DNA from: CAYPSN01 sp041907025
Lineage (GTDB): Bacteria; Patescibacteriota; Saccharimonadia; CAILAD01; JADZBC01
Direction of reading: 5' to 3'
DNA length: 10,365 bases
NCBI GenBank assembly: GCA_041907025.1
Contig: JAYRIB010000003.1
Span: 1 to 10,365 of the forward strand
Position numbers and translations under genes: made by a program. The notes beneath the pieces were generated by a model. The model saw nothing but the letters and a program-made list of their open reading frames with translations. It was not told the DNA's origin and ran no database searches. Numbering within the stretch: the stretch's first letter is position 1; each line of letters opens with the position of its first letter. This document shows positions 1 through 4,321 of the stretch, one piece after another.

Positions 1-53
1 CCATTCTTGATTGCTTGCCAAGGTCTATCCGGAATATGTAGTACGTAGTTCAT
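1..53 (-). CDS. N-terminus of a small protein, possibly ASCH-domain (partial)
   Basis: Only the first 17 codons lie in the window; the gene continues past the left edge. They read MNYVLHIPDRPWQAIKN. A short strand followed by 'P-W-x-A-I-K-N' resembles the start of ASCH-type (PUA-like) RNA-binding domains, where a strand is followed by 'xxAIKxGxK'. This is a guess from 17 residues. The start is chosen because a -10 like TATCAT ends exactly 6 bp upstream of the ATG, the same spacing as at several other genes here. It follows junction repeat 105-126 in the same orientation as the other cassette genes, so it is probably the first gene of the next cassette. The reading frame itself is likely; the family is uncertain. 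Confidence 0.45.
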   Translation of the reverse strand, partial: MNYVLHIPDRPWQAIKN

Positions 54-68
54 GTTTATATGATAACA
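54..68 (-). promoter_or_regulatory. Leaderless-type extended -10 promoter of the left-edge gene
   Basis: On the minus strand TG-T-TATCAT (hexamer at 60-65) is followed by 6 bp and ATG. No Shine-Dalgarno sequence lies between. The extended TG at the usual place and the spacing match the Dabb gene promoter at 1637-1645, with which the flanking TTTGTTAT is shared. Transcription would start at or within a base of the A of ATG. Confidence 0.5.
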
Positions 69-104
69 AAGGGGATTCTTTTGTGTCACCTTGAGCACCC
101 AACT

Positions 105-126
105 TTGCTGAGCGCAGTGTTCTGAG
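105..126 (-). repeat. Cassette junction repeat, copy J0 (divergent)
   Basis: TTGCTGAGCG-CAG-TGTTCTGAG on the plus strand matches the consensus TTGGCTGAGCG-N3-TGGTCTAG of the other copies, with one base missing near the start and changes at the end. On the minus strand it ends in CGCTCAGCA, a worn form of the tRNA-like CAGCCA end. It lies about 68 bp after the SET-fusion stop codon, farther than the other copies, and before the left-edge gene. Confidence 0.6.
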
Positions 127-193
127 CAGAACGACCCTCAAATTGCGAGAAATGGCATGATGGCCTCTTAGTAGCTGATGGCTTTCGGCTAAC

Positions 194-886
194 TTATACC
201 CGTATCCAAGCAGAGAGTTCTTCTTTAACGATGCGCCAGTTGCCATCGATCCTTCTTAGGGTACTTGTGCCCGTTCCTTTGTGGACCTGTCTCTTGCCAT
301 CAATAACACCATCTGATTCAAAGGCATATTCACAGGCTGCATTCCTATAGCCTGCCTTTACCCATTTGACCTTGGACAAAGAATATCGCTCGTCAAGTAT
401 TGTTGCCCAGGTCTCCTCAAACTCTTCTTGTATGGCTTGCTTTCCTTTATGAGTTCCATTGGTGAATATGTATTCAGCGTTGTTAGCAACAAGGGGCGCA
501 ACTTTCTTAAAATCGCGGCTGTTAATAGCCTCCTCGTAAGTCTTTAGGAAAGTTGAGAGCTCGTATTTAATTTCATCGGTAGCATTGATAGTGATTGGCT
601 CACCCTTCTGAATATCTCGAATTGCGTAATCGCATTGTATTTCAAAATCAGAACGCAAAGTTGGCATTGCTGAATGGTTCGTATATCGTGATGGCTCTGG
701 GAATAAGAACATTCTTCCCCCAAAGCTGTGGACGAACATATGCTCGCTCTTGGGTAGTGCGTCAAACTGCTCCTGCGAGAGTGGCTTTAGGTTCCATCTT
801 TTGACCAGCTCGCCCTTCTTGAAATCTCGGTTGGCGAACAGGCCCTTACCTGCCAGCTTGCCCTTGCCGATGTATATATCTTCCAT
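194..886 (-). CDS. SET-domain protein fused to an NTF2/SnoaL-like domain
   Basis: 230 aa. Residues 1-105 look like a SET domain, the fold of protein lysine methyltransferases that use S-adenosylmethionine: 'GKGLFANRDFKKGE' at 13-26, the conserved Asn-His pair N70-H71 in 'RYTNHS', and 'IRDIQKGEPITIN' at 89-101. The usual catalytic Tyr after the last motif (ITIDY in most members) is replaced: here it reads ITINAT, so methyltransferase activity is doubtful. Residues from about 111 to 230 look like an NTF2/SnoaL or DUF4440 cone-shaped domain ('FLKTYEEAINSRD', 'GKQAIQEEFEE', 'LRRIDGNWRIVKEE'), often a small-molecule pocket or dimerisation unit. The start at 886 is preferred over the upstream ATG at 937 because the latter lies in the terminator stem and a TATAAT ends 6 bp before 886. 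It is the only gene of its cassette. Substrate unknown; domain calls are by motif recognition only. Confidence 0.8.
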   Translation of the reverse strand: MEDIYIGKGKLAGKGLFANRDFKKGELVKRWNLKPLSQEQFDALPKSEHMFVHSFGGRMFLFPEPSRYTNHSAMPTLRSDFEIQCDYAIRDIQKGEPITINATDEIKYELSTFLKTYEEAINSRDFKKVAPLVANNAEYIFTNGTHKGKQAIQEEFEETWATILDERYSLSKVKWVKAGYRNAACEYAFESDGVIDGKRQVHKGTGTSTLRRIDGNWRIVKEELSAWIRV

Positions 887-898
887 ATCATGATTATA
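887..898 (-). promoter_or_regulatory. Leaderless-type -10 box of the SET-fusion gene
   Basis: A perfect TATAAT (893-898) ends 6 bp before the ATG at 886. TGTTA directly precedes it. I see no convincing -35 at 16-18 bp and no Shine-Dalgarno sequence, so initiation on a leaderless transcript is the simplest reading. Confidence 0.6.
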
Positions 899-922
899 TA
901 ACAGGGGCATTATCATATTGTA

Positions 923-956
923 CAAAAAGCCACTCAATAATTGAGTAGGCTTTTTG
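923..956. terminator. Bidirectional intrinsic terminator between two cassettes
   Basis: CAAAAAGCC (923-931) pairs with GGCTTTTTG (948-956), and inside it ACTCAA (932-937) pairs with TTGAGT (941-946) around a TAA loop, giving about 15 bp with one bulged base. The stem ends in a run of five T on either strand. On the minus strand it would stop read-through from the NIPSNAP/Dabb cassette just before the SET-fusion promoter. Its end overlaps the first bases of junction repeat J1. Confidence 0.8.
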
Positions 957-976
957 GCTGAGCGTTATGGCCTAGG
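954..976 (-). repeat. Cassette junction repeat, copy J1
   Basis: TTGGCTGAGCG-TTA-TGGCCTAG on the plus strand, ungapped match to the other copies. On the minus strand it ends in CGCTCAGCCA, like a tRNA acceptor strand, discriminator G and CCA. It begins 8 bp after the stop codon of the NIPSNAP-like gene and abuts the terminator. Confidence 0.7.
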
Positions 977-984
977 CTATCGCG

Positions 985-1299
985 CTATAGCGAATTGTCG
1001 AACCAATCCGTAGGCTTAAGAGTGCGATCACAGACTTTCTTAAGTACCATCTCCCCATGGAGCTCTCGAGACTCTATCTTAATATTCTCCCACTCCGTGT
1101 CGGACATGAAGACCTCCCATTGTTCATGCATTGTCTCTTCGTTTGGCCAAGTTAAGATATACACAAACTCGGTCGCTCCTTCATATTCCGAATACCACAT
1201 TGCCGCGATCTCAAAGCCATATGACCTCATGATCCTACAGGCATGATCTTTAAAGCGTGTATCAAACTCAGCTTTAAGGCTAGGTTCTATTTGGTAAAT
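985..1299 (-). CDS. NIPSNAP-like small protein, start codon unclear
   Basis: The first ATG in frame is at 1230 (81 aa), but the same frame continues upstream with protein-like sequence (IYQIEPSLKAEFDTRFKDHA) that fits the missing first strand and helix of a NIPSNAP/ferredoxin-like alpha-beta domain. The frame is bounded by a TAA at 1306-1308, and between it and 1230 there is no ATG, GTG or TTG. The candidates are ATT at 1299 or TTA at 1305. Either a rare start codon is used, perhaps by re-initiation after the Dabb stop codon 10 bp away, or the original start has mutated and only a shortened protein is made. An AGGAGG lies in the end of the Dabb gene (about 1319-1324), too far upstream for normal use at 1299. 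Family features: 'GFEIAAMWYSE', 'EFVYILTWPNEE', 'WENIKIESREL'. Such proteins are often dimeric with unknown substrates. It forms one transcription unit with the Dabb gene. Confidence 0.65.
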   Translation of the reverse strand: MYQIEPSLKAEFDTRFKDHACRIMRSYGFEIAAMWYSEYEGATEFVYILTWPNEETMHEQWEVFMSDTEWENIKIESRELHGEMVLKKVCDRTLKPTDWFDNSL

Positions 1300-1309
1300 T
1301 CGTAATTAG

Positions 1310-1630
1310 TTAATCACGTTGGCCTCCTACGACAGTATCGACCGCCATCCAGTCGCATACTTTTGGCGTTAGTTCGACTACGTGCTTATGCGCCTCAGAT
1401 GACGCGTGTACACTCAGGGACTCTACATCTGGAAAGATACAATCTTGAAGTAGGGATGCGCGTCCGGGCTTGAAAGTCTCTGGTATATGCTCGGCAACCG
1501 TCCAGTCCGTAACCCCAACATTCTCTACGAGCCAGCTACCCATATCGTTGAGCCGCTTAATAACCTCGTCGATTTGCTCCCTGGTCGTCCCTTCGTAAAA
1601 AGTGAATATTACTGTGTGTCTGATCTTCAT
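1310..1630 (-). CDS. Dabb-domain (stress-responsive alpha-beta barrel) protein
   Basis: 106 aa, about the size of a single Dabb domain, a dimeric ferredoxin-like fold. The opening 'MKIRHTVIFTFYEGTTREQIDEV' pattern (strand with R-H-x-V-x-F, then a helix) and 'SSEAHKHVVE' near residues 75-84 are typical. Some family members are stress proteins or cyclases; nothing here fixes a substrate. The start at 1630 is chosen over an upstream in-frame ATG at 1681, because the region between codes through a terminator hairpin and because TG-T-TATACT ends 6 bp before 1630. It is the first gene of its cassette; the NIPSNAP-like frame follows within about 10 bp. Both encode small alpha-beta barrel proteins, so a joint function, for example in one enzyme pathway, is possible but unproven. 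Confidence 0.82.
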   Translation of the reverse strand: MKIRHTVIFTFYEGTTREQIDEVIKRLNDMGSWLVENVGVTDWTVAEHIPETFKPGRASLLQDCIFPDVESLSVHASSEAHKHVVELTPKVCDWMAVDTVVGGQRD

Positions 1631-1645
1631 GATTAAAGTATAACA
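1631..1645 (-). promoter_or_regulatory. Leaderless-type extended -10 promoter of the Dabb gene
   Basis: On the minus strand TG-T-TATACT (hexamer at 1637-1642) is followed by TTTAAT-type spacer of 6 bp and ATG at 1630. No Shine-Dalgarno sequence fits in the gap. A -35 box is not evident; the extended TG may compensate. Confidence 0.6.
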
Positions 1646-1672
1646 AAAAAAGGACCTATTCGGGTCACCTTT
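1645..1672 (-). terminator. Intrinsic terminator at the head of the Dabb cassette
   Basis: On the minus strand AAAG and GACC pair with GGTC and CTTT (two bases bulged, six-base loop), followed by seven T in a row. The hairpin lies directly before the Dabb promoter, so it would insulate the gene from transcription entering from the right. A similar but weaker sequence (AAGGTGAC ... CCTTTG) precedes the left-edge gene. Confidence 0.6.
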
Positions 1673-1682
1673 GGTGTTCATC

Positions 1683-1705
1683 TTGGCTGAGTGGCGTGGT
1701 CTAGA
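1683..1705 (-). repeat. Cassette junction repeat, copy J2
   Basis: TTGGCTGAGTG-GCG-TGGTCTAGA on the plus strand. Read on the minus strand it is GTTCTAGACC-ACGCC-ACTCAGCCA, which lines up with a tRNA T-loop (GTTCGAATCC) followed by an acceptor strand and GCCA end. GGTTCTAGACC is also a short imperfect palindrome. It separates the GC-rich gene region from the Dabb cassette. Confidence 0.7.
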
Positions 1706-1786
1706 ACCTGTTACACCTAAAAATGAGACAATTGGAATGCTATAGGGGGTCTACTTTGATTGCCGGTTACTTCTAGTGGTAAAGTA

Positions 1787-1815
1787 TTGACATAGTAGCT
1801 CAAACATGGTAGTAT
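1787..1815 (+). promoter_or_regulatory. Sigma70-type promoter of the GC-rich gene
   Basis: A perfect TTGACA (1787-1792), a 17-bp spacer and TAGTAT (1810-1815). The predicted start is near 1822, which gives a leader of about 60 nt. The leader opens with an ATCACC/GGTGAT hairpin (1822-1827 with 1834-1839); CGGGT at 1832-1836 could instead pair with ACCCG at 1851-1855. I do not recognise a known riboswitch in it. Confidence 0.75.
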
Positions 1816-1880
1816 ATCCAGATCACCAATCCGGGTGATTAGCACGACAAACCCGTGTGTTCCTTCCCAAGGAGTTCAGC

Positions 1881-2804
1881 ATGCAAATCATCGGGGTAGT
1901 CCCGTTCGCATACCGCAACTACATCCAGTTCGAGGGCCTCGATGCCCTCAAGGACGCCCTCCGGCTCTTCGCCTCCGGGCGGACCAAGGGCTCTCAGGCC
2001 ACTACGAACAAGCTCTCCAGTGACATGGGGGGCATGGGCGGGGTTATGGCTGTTGCCATGAAGGGCATGATCGACGATGACTCGTCCTTCCTTCGCGGCC
2101 TGTTCGCGGAGATCGACGCGAGGTTCGCCCCTCAGGGTCGCAAGAAGAAGATGCCTCCAGTCGGCACGAGTCTCAGCAAGAGCTACGACTACGACGGCCC
2201 TGGTCCCTTCTTCAAGTCGGGCGTCAAGGTCGCCTACGCCGGTGACAACGTCTTCCTGCTCGACCTCCATGCCGCCTACGTCGGCAACGAGGTCGAGATC
2301 GGGCTCGCCGCCGCCCTCGAGGTGGAGCGGTGCCTGATGAGGACGGGTGTGAAGCTGGAGATCAAGCCCACGGGCGAGATGTTCAACTTCGATCTCGAAG
2401 CCATCGCACAGGGCCTCGTCGCCGCCGGCCTCGACCTGCCGGAGCACTTCCAGCACATCGACGGGGGCACCATCCGCACGATCATGCAGACCGCAAACGA
2501 GGGAAGCCGTCACGGCGAGACCTCAGATGCGATCCTCTCGGCTGGCGACAACTACCAGCTCAAGATCGGGCTGACCAACGTCGACAGCCCGTGGGTGTTC
2601 GATGGCTCGACCGTCAGTGGACCACTCCGCAACGTGAACGAGTACACCGACAAGCCCCTCGAGTGGGGCACCCCCGCCATCCTGCTCACGTTCGAAGGCA
2701 GGCGGGAGACCGACACGGACTGGAACCGTCTTCCCGTGACGGACGTGGCCCTCGCGACCAAGCTGACCGAGATGGCCTCCGCCGTCGAAGGAAGCTTCAA
2801 GTAG
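1881..2804 (+). CDS. GC-rich protein of unknown function, opposite to the other cassette genes
   Basis: 307 aa, not recognised. The start at 1881 is set by AAGGAG six bases upstream (1869-1874); a GTG at 1857 in the same frame lies before this site. The protein is soluble-looking with no signal peptide or membrane segment. It opens MQIIGVVPFAYRNYIQFEG, has a Gly/Met-rich stretch (DMGGMGGVMAVAMKGM, about residues 45-60), a basic patch RKKK near 85, an alternating acidic middle part, and ends in a short helix. Third positions are strongly G/C, unlike all neighbours, and the antisense frame is open for 224 codons as a consequence. It has its own promoter, Shine-Dalgarno and a GC-rich hairpin at its end, so it is a self-contained unit, probably acquired from a high-GC donor. 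It lies between junction copies J2 and J3 but faces the other way from the rest of the array. Confidence 0.8.
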   Translation: MQIIGVVPFAYRNYIQFEGLDALKDALRLFASGRTKGSQATTNKLSSDMGGMGGVMAVAMKGMIDDDSSFLRGLFAEIDARFAPQGRKKKMPPVGTSLSKSYDYDGPGPFFKSGVKVAYAGDNVFLLDLHAAYVGNEVEIGLAAALEVERCLMRTGVKLEIKPTGEMFNFDLEAIAQGLVAAGLDLPEHFQHIDGGTIRTIMQTANEGSRHGETSDAILSAGDNYQLKIGLTNVDSPWVFDGSTVSGPLRNVNEYTDKPLEWGTPAILLTFEGRRETDTDWNRLPVTDVALATKLTEMASAVEGSFK

Positions 2805-2838
2805 TCCGGCTCATCTACGGGCCCAAGCAGTAGGTGGG

Positions 2839-2869
2839 CAGCCCAGTCTCAGGATTCGTTCCTGGGCTG
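2839..2869 (+). terminator. GC-rich hairpin after the unknown gene
   Basis: CAGCCCAG (2839-2846) pairs perfectly with CTGGGCTG (2862-2869) around a 15-base loop, 35 bp after the stop codon. No T-run follows, so it is a U-less terminator or a 3'-end stabilising hairpin, as is common in high-GC organisms. The sequence from 2870 to 2968 is AT-rich and I see no gene in it. Confidence 0.5.
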
Positions 2870-2968
2870 GGCGCTCAACCCAAGTCTTCAACTAGATCGA
2901 AGGTTTAGATTGAGTTAGTGAGCAAGAAAGCTCGTAAGAATTATTACTAATTTAGCTAGTCATATCGC

Positions 2969-2992
2969 AAGTCGGTCTATTTGGGGTAGTAC
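2969..2992. repeat. Extended arm next to junction J3, shared with J5
   Basis: AAGTCGGTCTATTTGGGG then TAGTAC directly before the J3 core. The same arm occurs at 4268-4292 with one substitution and one inserted base. Together with the first bases of the core about 32 bp are nearly identical, while beyond the arm the two places differ. The other junction copies lack this arm. Confidence 0.75.
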
Positions 2993-3015
2993 TTGGCTGA
3001 TCGCTTTGGTCTAGA
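2993..3015 (-). repeat. Cassette junction repeat, copy J3
   Basis: TTGGCTGATCG-CTT-TGGTCTAGA on the plus strand, ungapped match to J2 except for four positions. It lies 2 bp after the stop codon of the HNH gene. On the minus strand it ends in GATCAGCCA followed by AGTACTAC, the same continuation as at the tRNA-like copy J5. Confidence 0.75.
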
Positions 3016-3017
3016 GC

Positions 3018-3743
3018 TTAGCCATATACTATCCCTACAGCTGATCCATTGATGGAGGAGTTATTGAAGACATTGCCTCCAGGCAGTACTACGCTCTTCT
3101 TGCCAATTCGTGTTTTTACGCCGGCGAGGTATATACTACCAGATATATCAATACTGAGGTCATCTTGTTGATGCAAGCGTAATATAACTCTTCTTGATCT
3201 ATTTACAAGCTCAAATTTCCCATTCTTGCGAGTAATGTCCCATATATCCGCTGTATGCACCTTGAATTGTGTTCCTAAAAATTCAAGAATTACCTTGCCG
3301 ACTTCATCCTTAAACAAGCCATAAAGCTGAAGTAGTCCATCTTTTACTTCAAACCGAAGAAAGGCGGGAGTTGTATATCTGCTCGGTTCTTCTGTAAAAA
3401 TAGTAGGAGTCGAAGTAAGAGTAAGTCCTTCTCCTAAGTGAATTGTAGGGATTGTATCTGCTGGCAGTTCAAATATGTCGTTTACCAAAGAATCTACCTT
3501 TGGCCGATCCTTGATTTTATGCATGTAAACGATTCTGGCACTTTTCTTGTCGCCCTTAGCCGAAGCTGGCTCATAATTTATATGGCACGGCCAACAAAGA
3601 TAAAGCAGATTGCTGTAGTCATAATCGCCTCCGTCTGCTTCGGGTACTATATGCGCATATTGACCTTTAGTGAATTGATTGCAGTTCTCACACTTAAATC
3701 TAGCCCTCTCCCGAACTGAATGCTTAATAGATTCTGTAGACAT
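3018..3743 (-). CDS. HNH endonuclease-like protein with an unrecognised C-terminal domain
   Basis: 241 aa. Residues 10-58 form a zinc-type HNH nuclease core: C18-x2-C21, H31 in 'AHIVPEADGG', N45 in 'SNLLYLC', and C50-x2-C53-H54. This layout is common in restriction-like and phage or defence nucleases that cut DNA. Residues from about 95 to 241 contain many short strands ('LRFEVKDGLLQLYGLF', 'KVILEFLG', 'VILRLHQQDDLSI') and end in 'GGNVFNNSSINGSAVGI', which resembles a beta-rich closing repeat. I do not recognise this part; it may be a sensor or binding domain. The start at 3743 is the only ATG near the core; neither a good Shine-Dalgarno nor the 6-bp -10 rule is seen there, so its promoter is unclear. 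The stop is 2 bp from J3 and the start is 26 bp from J4, so almost nothing but the gene lies in this cassette. Confidence 0.8.
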   Translation of the reverse strand: MSTESIKHSVRERARFKCENCNQFTKGQYAHIVPEADGGDYDYSNLLYLCWPCHINYEPASAKGDKKSARIVYMHKIKDRPKVDSLVNDIFELPADTIPTIHLGEGLTLTSTPTIFTEEPSRYTTPAFLRFEVKDGLLQLYGLFKDEVGKVILEFLGTQFKVHTADIWDITRKNGKFELVNRSRRVILRLHQQDDLSIDISGSIYLAGVKTRIGKKSVVLPGGNVFNNSSINGSAVGIVYG

Positions 3744-3768
3744 AATTGTGACACTTTCAGTAAATCAA

Positions 3769-3790
3769 ATGGCTGAGCGCAATGGTCAAG
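3769..3790 (-). repeat. Cassette junction repeat, copy J4
   Basis: ATGGCTGAGCG-CAA-TGGTCAAG on the plus strand. It touches the stop codon of the tautomerase-like gene (TAA at 3791-3793). On the minus strand it ends in TGCGCTCAGCCA. The total distance between the genes on each side is 47 bp, too short for a folded attC site. Confidence 0.72.
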
Positions 3791-4180
3791 TTAGTTTGGC
3801 ACGGAGCCTTGAGACGAAACCACTACAACTTCCCAGTCTTCGAAGGTGATAGTGAATATAATGGGCGCCGCTAGTTGCAGTTCTTGAGCTAGGGGGACGA
3901 GTGCAGATTCGTAGCGTCGAAGCCATGTATCCCTTACTTCATTAGGTGAAATACCCGGCTTATCAAACTCAGCCTTCTTAGCTCGGACTTCAATCTCTGC
4001 CGATGCGGTCGAATGGTCGATTGGCCCATATGCAGAGTTAAATATTGAAATCTTGTTTAGCGCATCATCTTCGTTATATTCGCAAAGCCTTGCACTAGCA
4101 TCAAAGATGGCTTTGTTCACCTTAGTAAGTTGTTCATCATTGAAATGTACGTTTGAGTAATCGCAGCGGATTAGTGGCAT
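3791..4180 (-). CDS. Tautomerase-superfamily-like protein with N-terminal proline
   Basis: 129 aa, the size of CHMI/MIF-type members. It begins Met-Pro ('MPLIRCDYS'), and after removal of Met, Pro1 would be the general base that defines the tautomerase superfamily (4-oxalocrotonate tautomerase, CHMI, MIF, malonate semialdehyde decarboxylase). The following strand, the long helix 'NDEQLTKVNKAIFDAS', and later 'AEIEVRAKK' fit a beta-alpha-beta unit that is doubled in 110-130 aa members. No substrate can be named. The start at 4180 has a clear Shine-Dalgarno AAGGA seven bases upstream (4188-4192) and a TATACT at 4207-4212, so this gene has a normal leader, unlike the leaderless cassettes. It is the first cassette after the chromosomal nuclease gene. 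Confidence 0.65.
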   Translation of the reverse strand: MPLIRCDYSNVHFNDEQLTKVNKAIFDASARLCEYNEDDALNKISIFNSAYGPIDHSTASAEIEVRAKKAEFDKPGISPNEVRDTWLRRYESALVPLAQELQLAAPIIFTITFEDWEVVVVSSQGSVPN

Positions 4181-4187
4181 AGCTTGT

Positions 4188-4272
4188 TCCTTAGACTGTT
4201 AACTTAAGTATATAAACAACTATACATTAGTTAGAGGATAATTTCTTAGACTTCCTAAAGAGCAGGGAAGTC
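4188..4272 (-). promoter_or_regulatory. Head region of the tautomerase cassette: hairpin, -10 box and Shine-Dalgarno
   Basis: On the minus strand, in order: a perfect 7-bp inverted repeat GACTTCC/GGAAGTC (4266-4272 with 4249-4255, 10-base loop), a TATACT -10 (4207-4212) with only a weak -35, and AAGGA (4188-4192). The hairpin has no T-run. The first arm of the hairpin overlaps the arm shared with J3. Confidence 0.5.
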
Positions 4273-4292
4273 GGTCTACTTGGGTGTAGTAC
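4268..4292. repeat. Extended arm next to junction J5, shared with J3
   Basis: AAGTCGGTCTACTTGGGTG then TAGTAC directly before the tRNA-like J5 core. Near-identical to 2969-2992 (one substitution, one extra base). Confidence 0.75.
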
Positions 4293-4293
4293 T

Positions 4294-4317
4294 TGGCTGG
4301 GGCGGAGGGATTCGAAC
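4294..4317 (-). repeat. tRNA-Gln-like 3' end fragment, junction copy J5
   Basis: On the minus strand this is GTTCGAAT-CCCTC-CGCCCCA-G-CCA: a T-loop (TTCGAAT), the 3' side of a T-stem, a 7-base acceptor strand, discriminator G and encoded CCA. An acceptor strand ending CCCCA-G-CCA pairs with a TGGGG start, as in bacterial tRNA-Gln. No tRNA body is present: five bases upstream is the nuclease stop codon, and the preceding bases cannot complete the T-stem. It aligns ungapped with the other five junction copies and carries the best preserved tRNA sequence, so it is probably the site closest to the original attachment sequence. Confidence 0.8.
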
Positions 4318-4321
4318 AGTC

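Noticed and set aside
25..246. Minus-strand ORF of 73 codons
   Set aside because: It begins inside the SET-fusion gene in another frame and runs through junction J0; the composition is not protein-like.
887..937. Longer SET-fusion start at 937
   Set aside because: It lies inside the terminator stem, and the extra residues do not look like part of the domain.
1631..1681. Longer Dabb start at 1681
   Set aside because: The extra codons pass through a terminator hairpin and a -10 box; the domain begins at 1630.
1683..1710. D-arm of a tRNA-Ser or tRNA-Leu on the plus strand (GGCTGAGTGG...)
   Set aside because: No anticodon arm, T-arm or CCA follows at any copy, and the best preserved copy is clearly a T-arm plus acceptor end on the minus strand.
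1839..2513. Minus-strand ORF of 224 codons
   Set aside because: Antisense shadow caused by the G/C third positions of the gene at 1881-2804, with no promoter or ribosome site.
2330..2833. Plus-strand ORF of 167 codons overlapping the GC-rich gene
   Set aside because: An Arg/His-rich frame-shifted shadow of the same GC-rich coding sequence.
105..4317. Classical integron attC sites
   Set aside because: No consistent GTTRRRY/RYYYAAC pair and no folded inverted repeat between units; the gap at 3744-3790 is only 47 bp.
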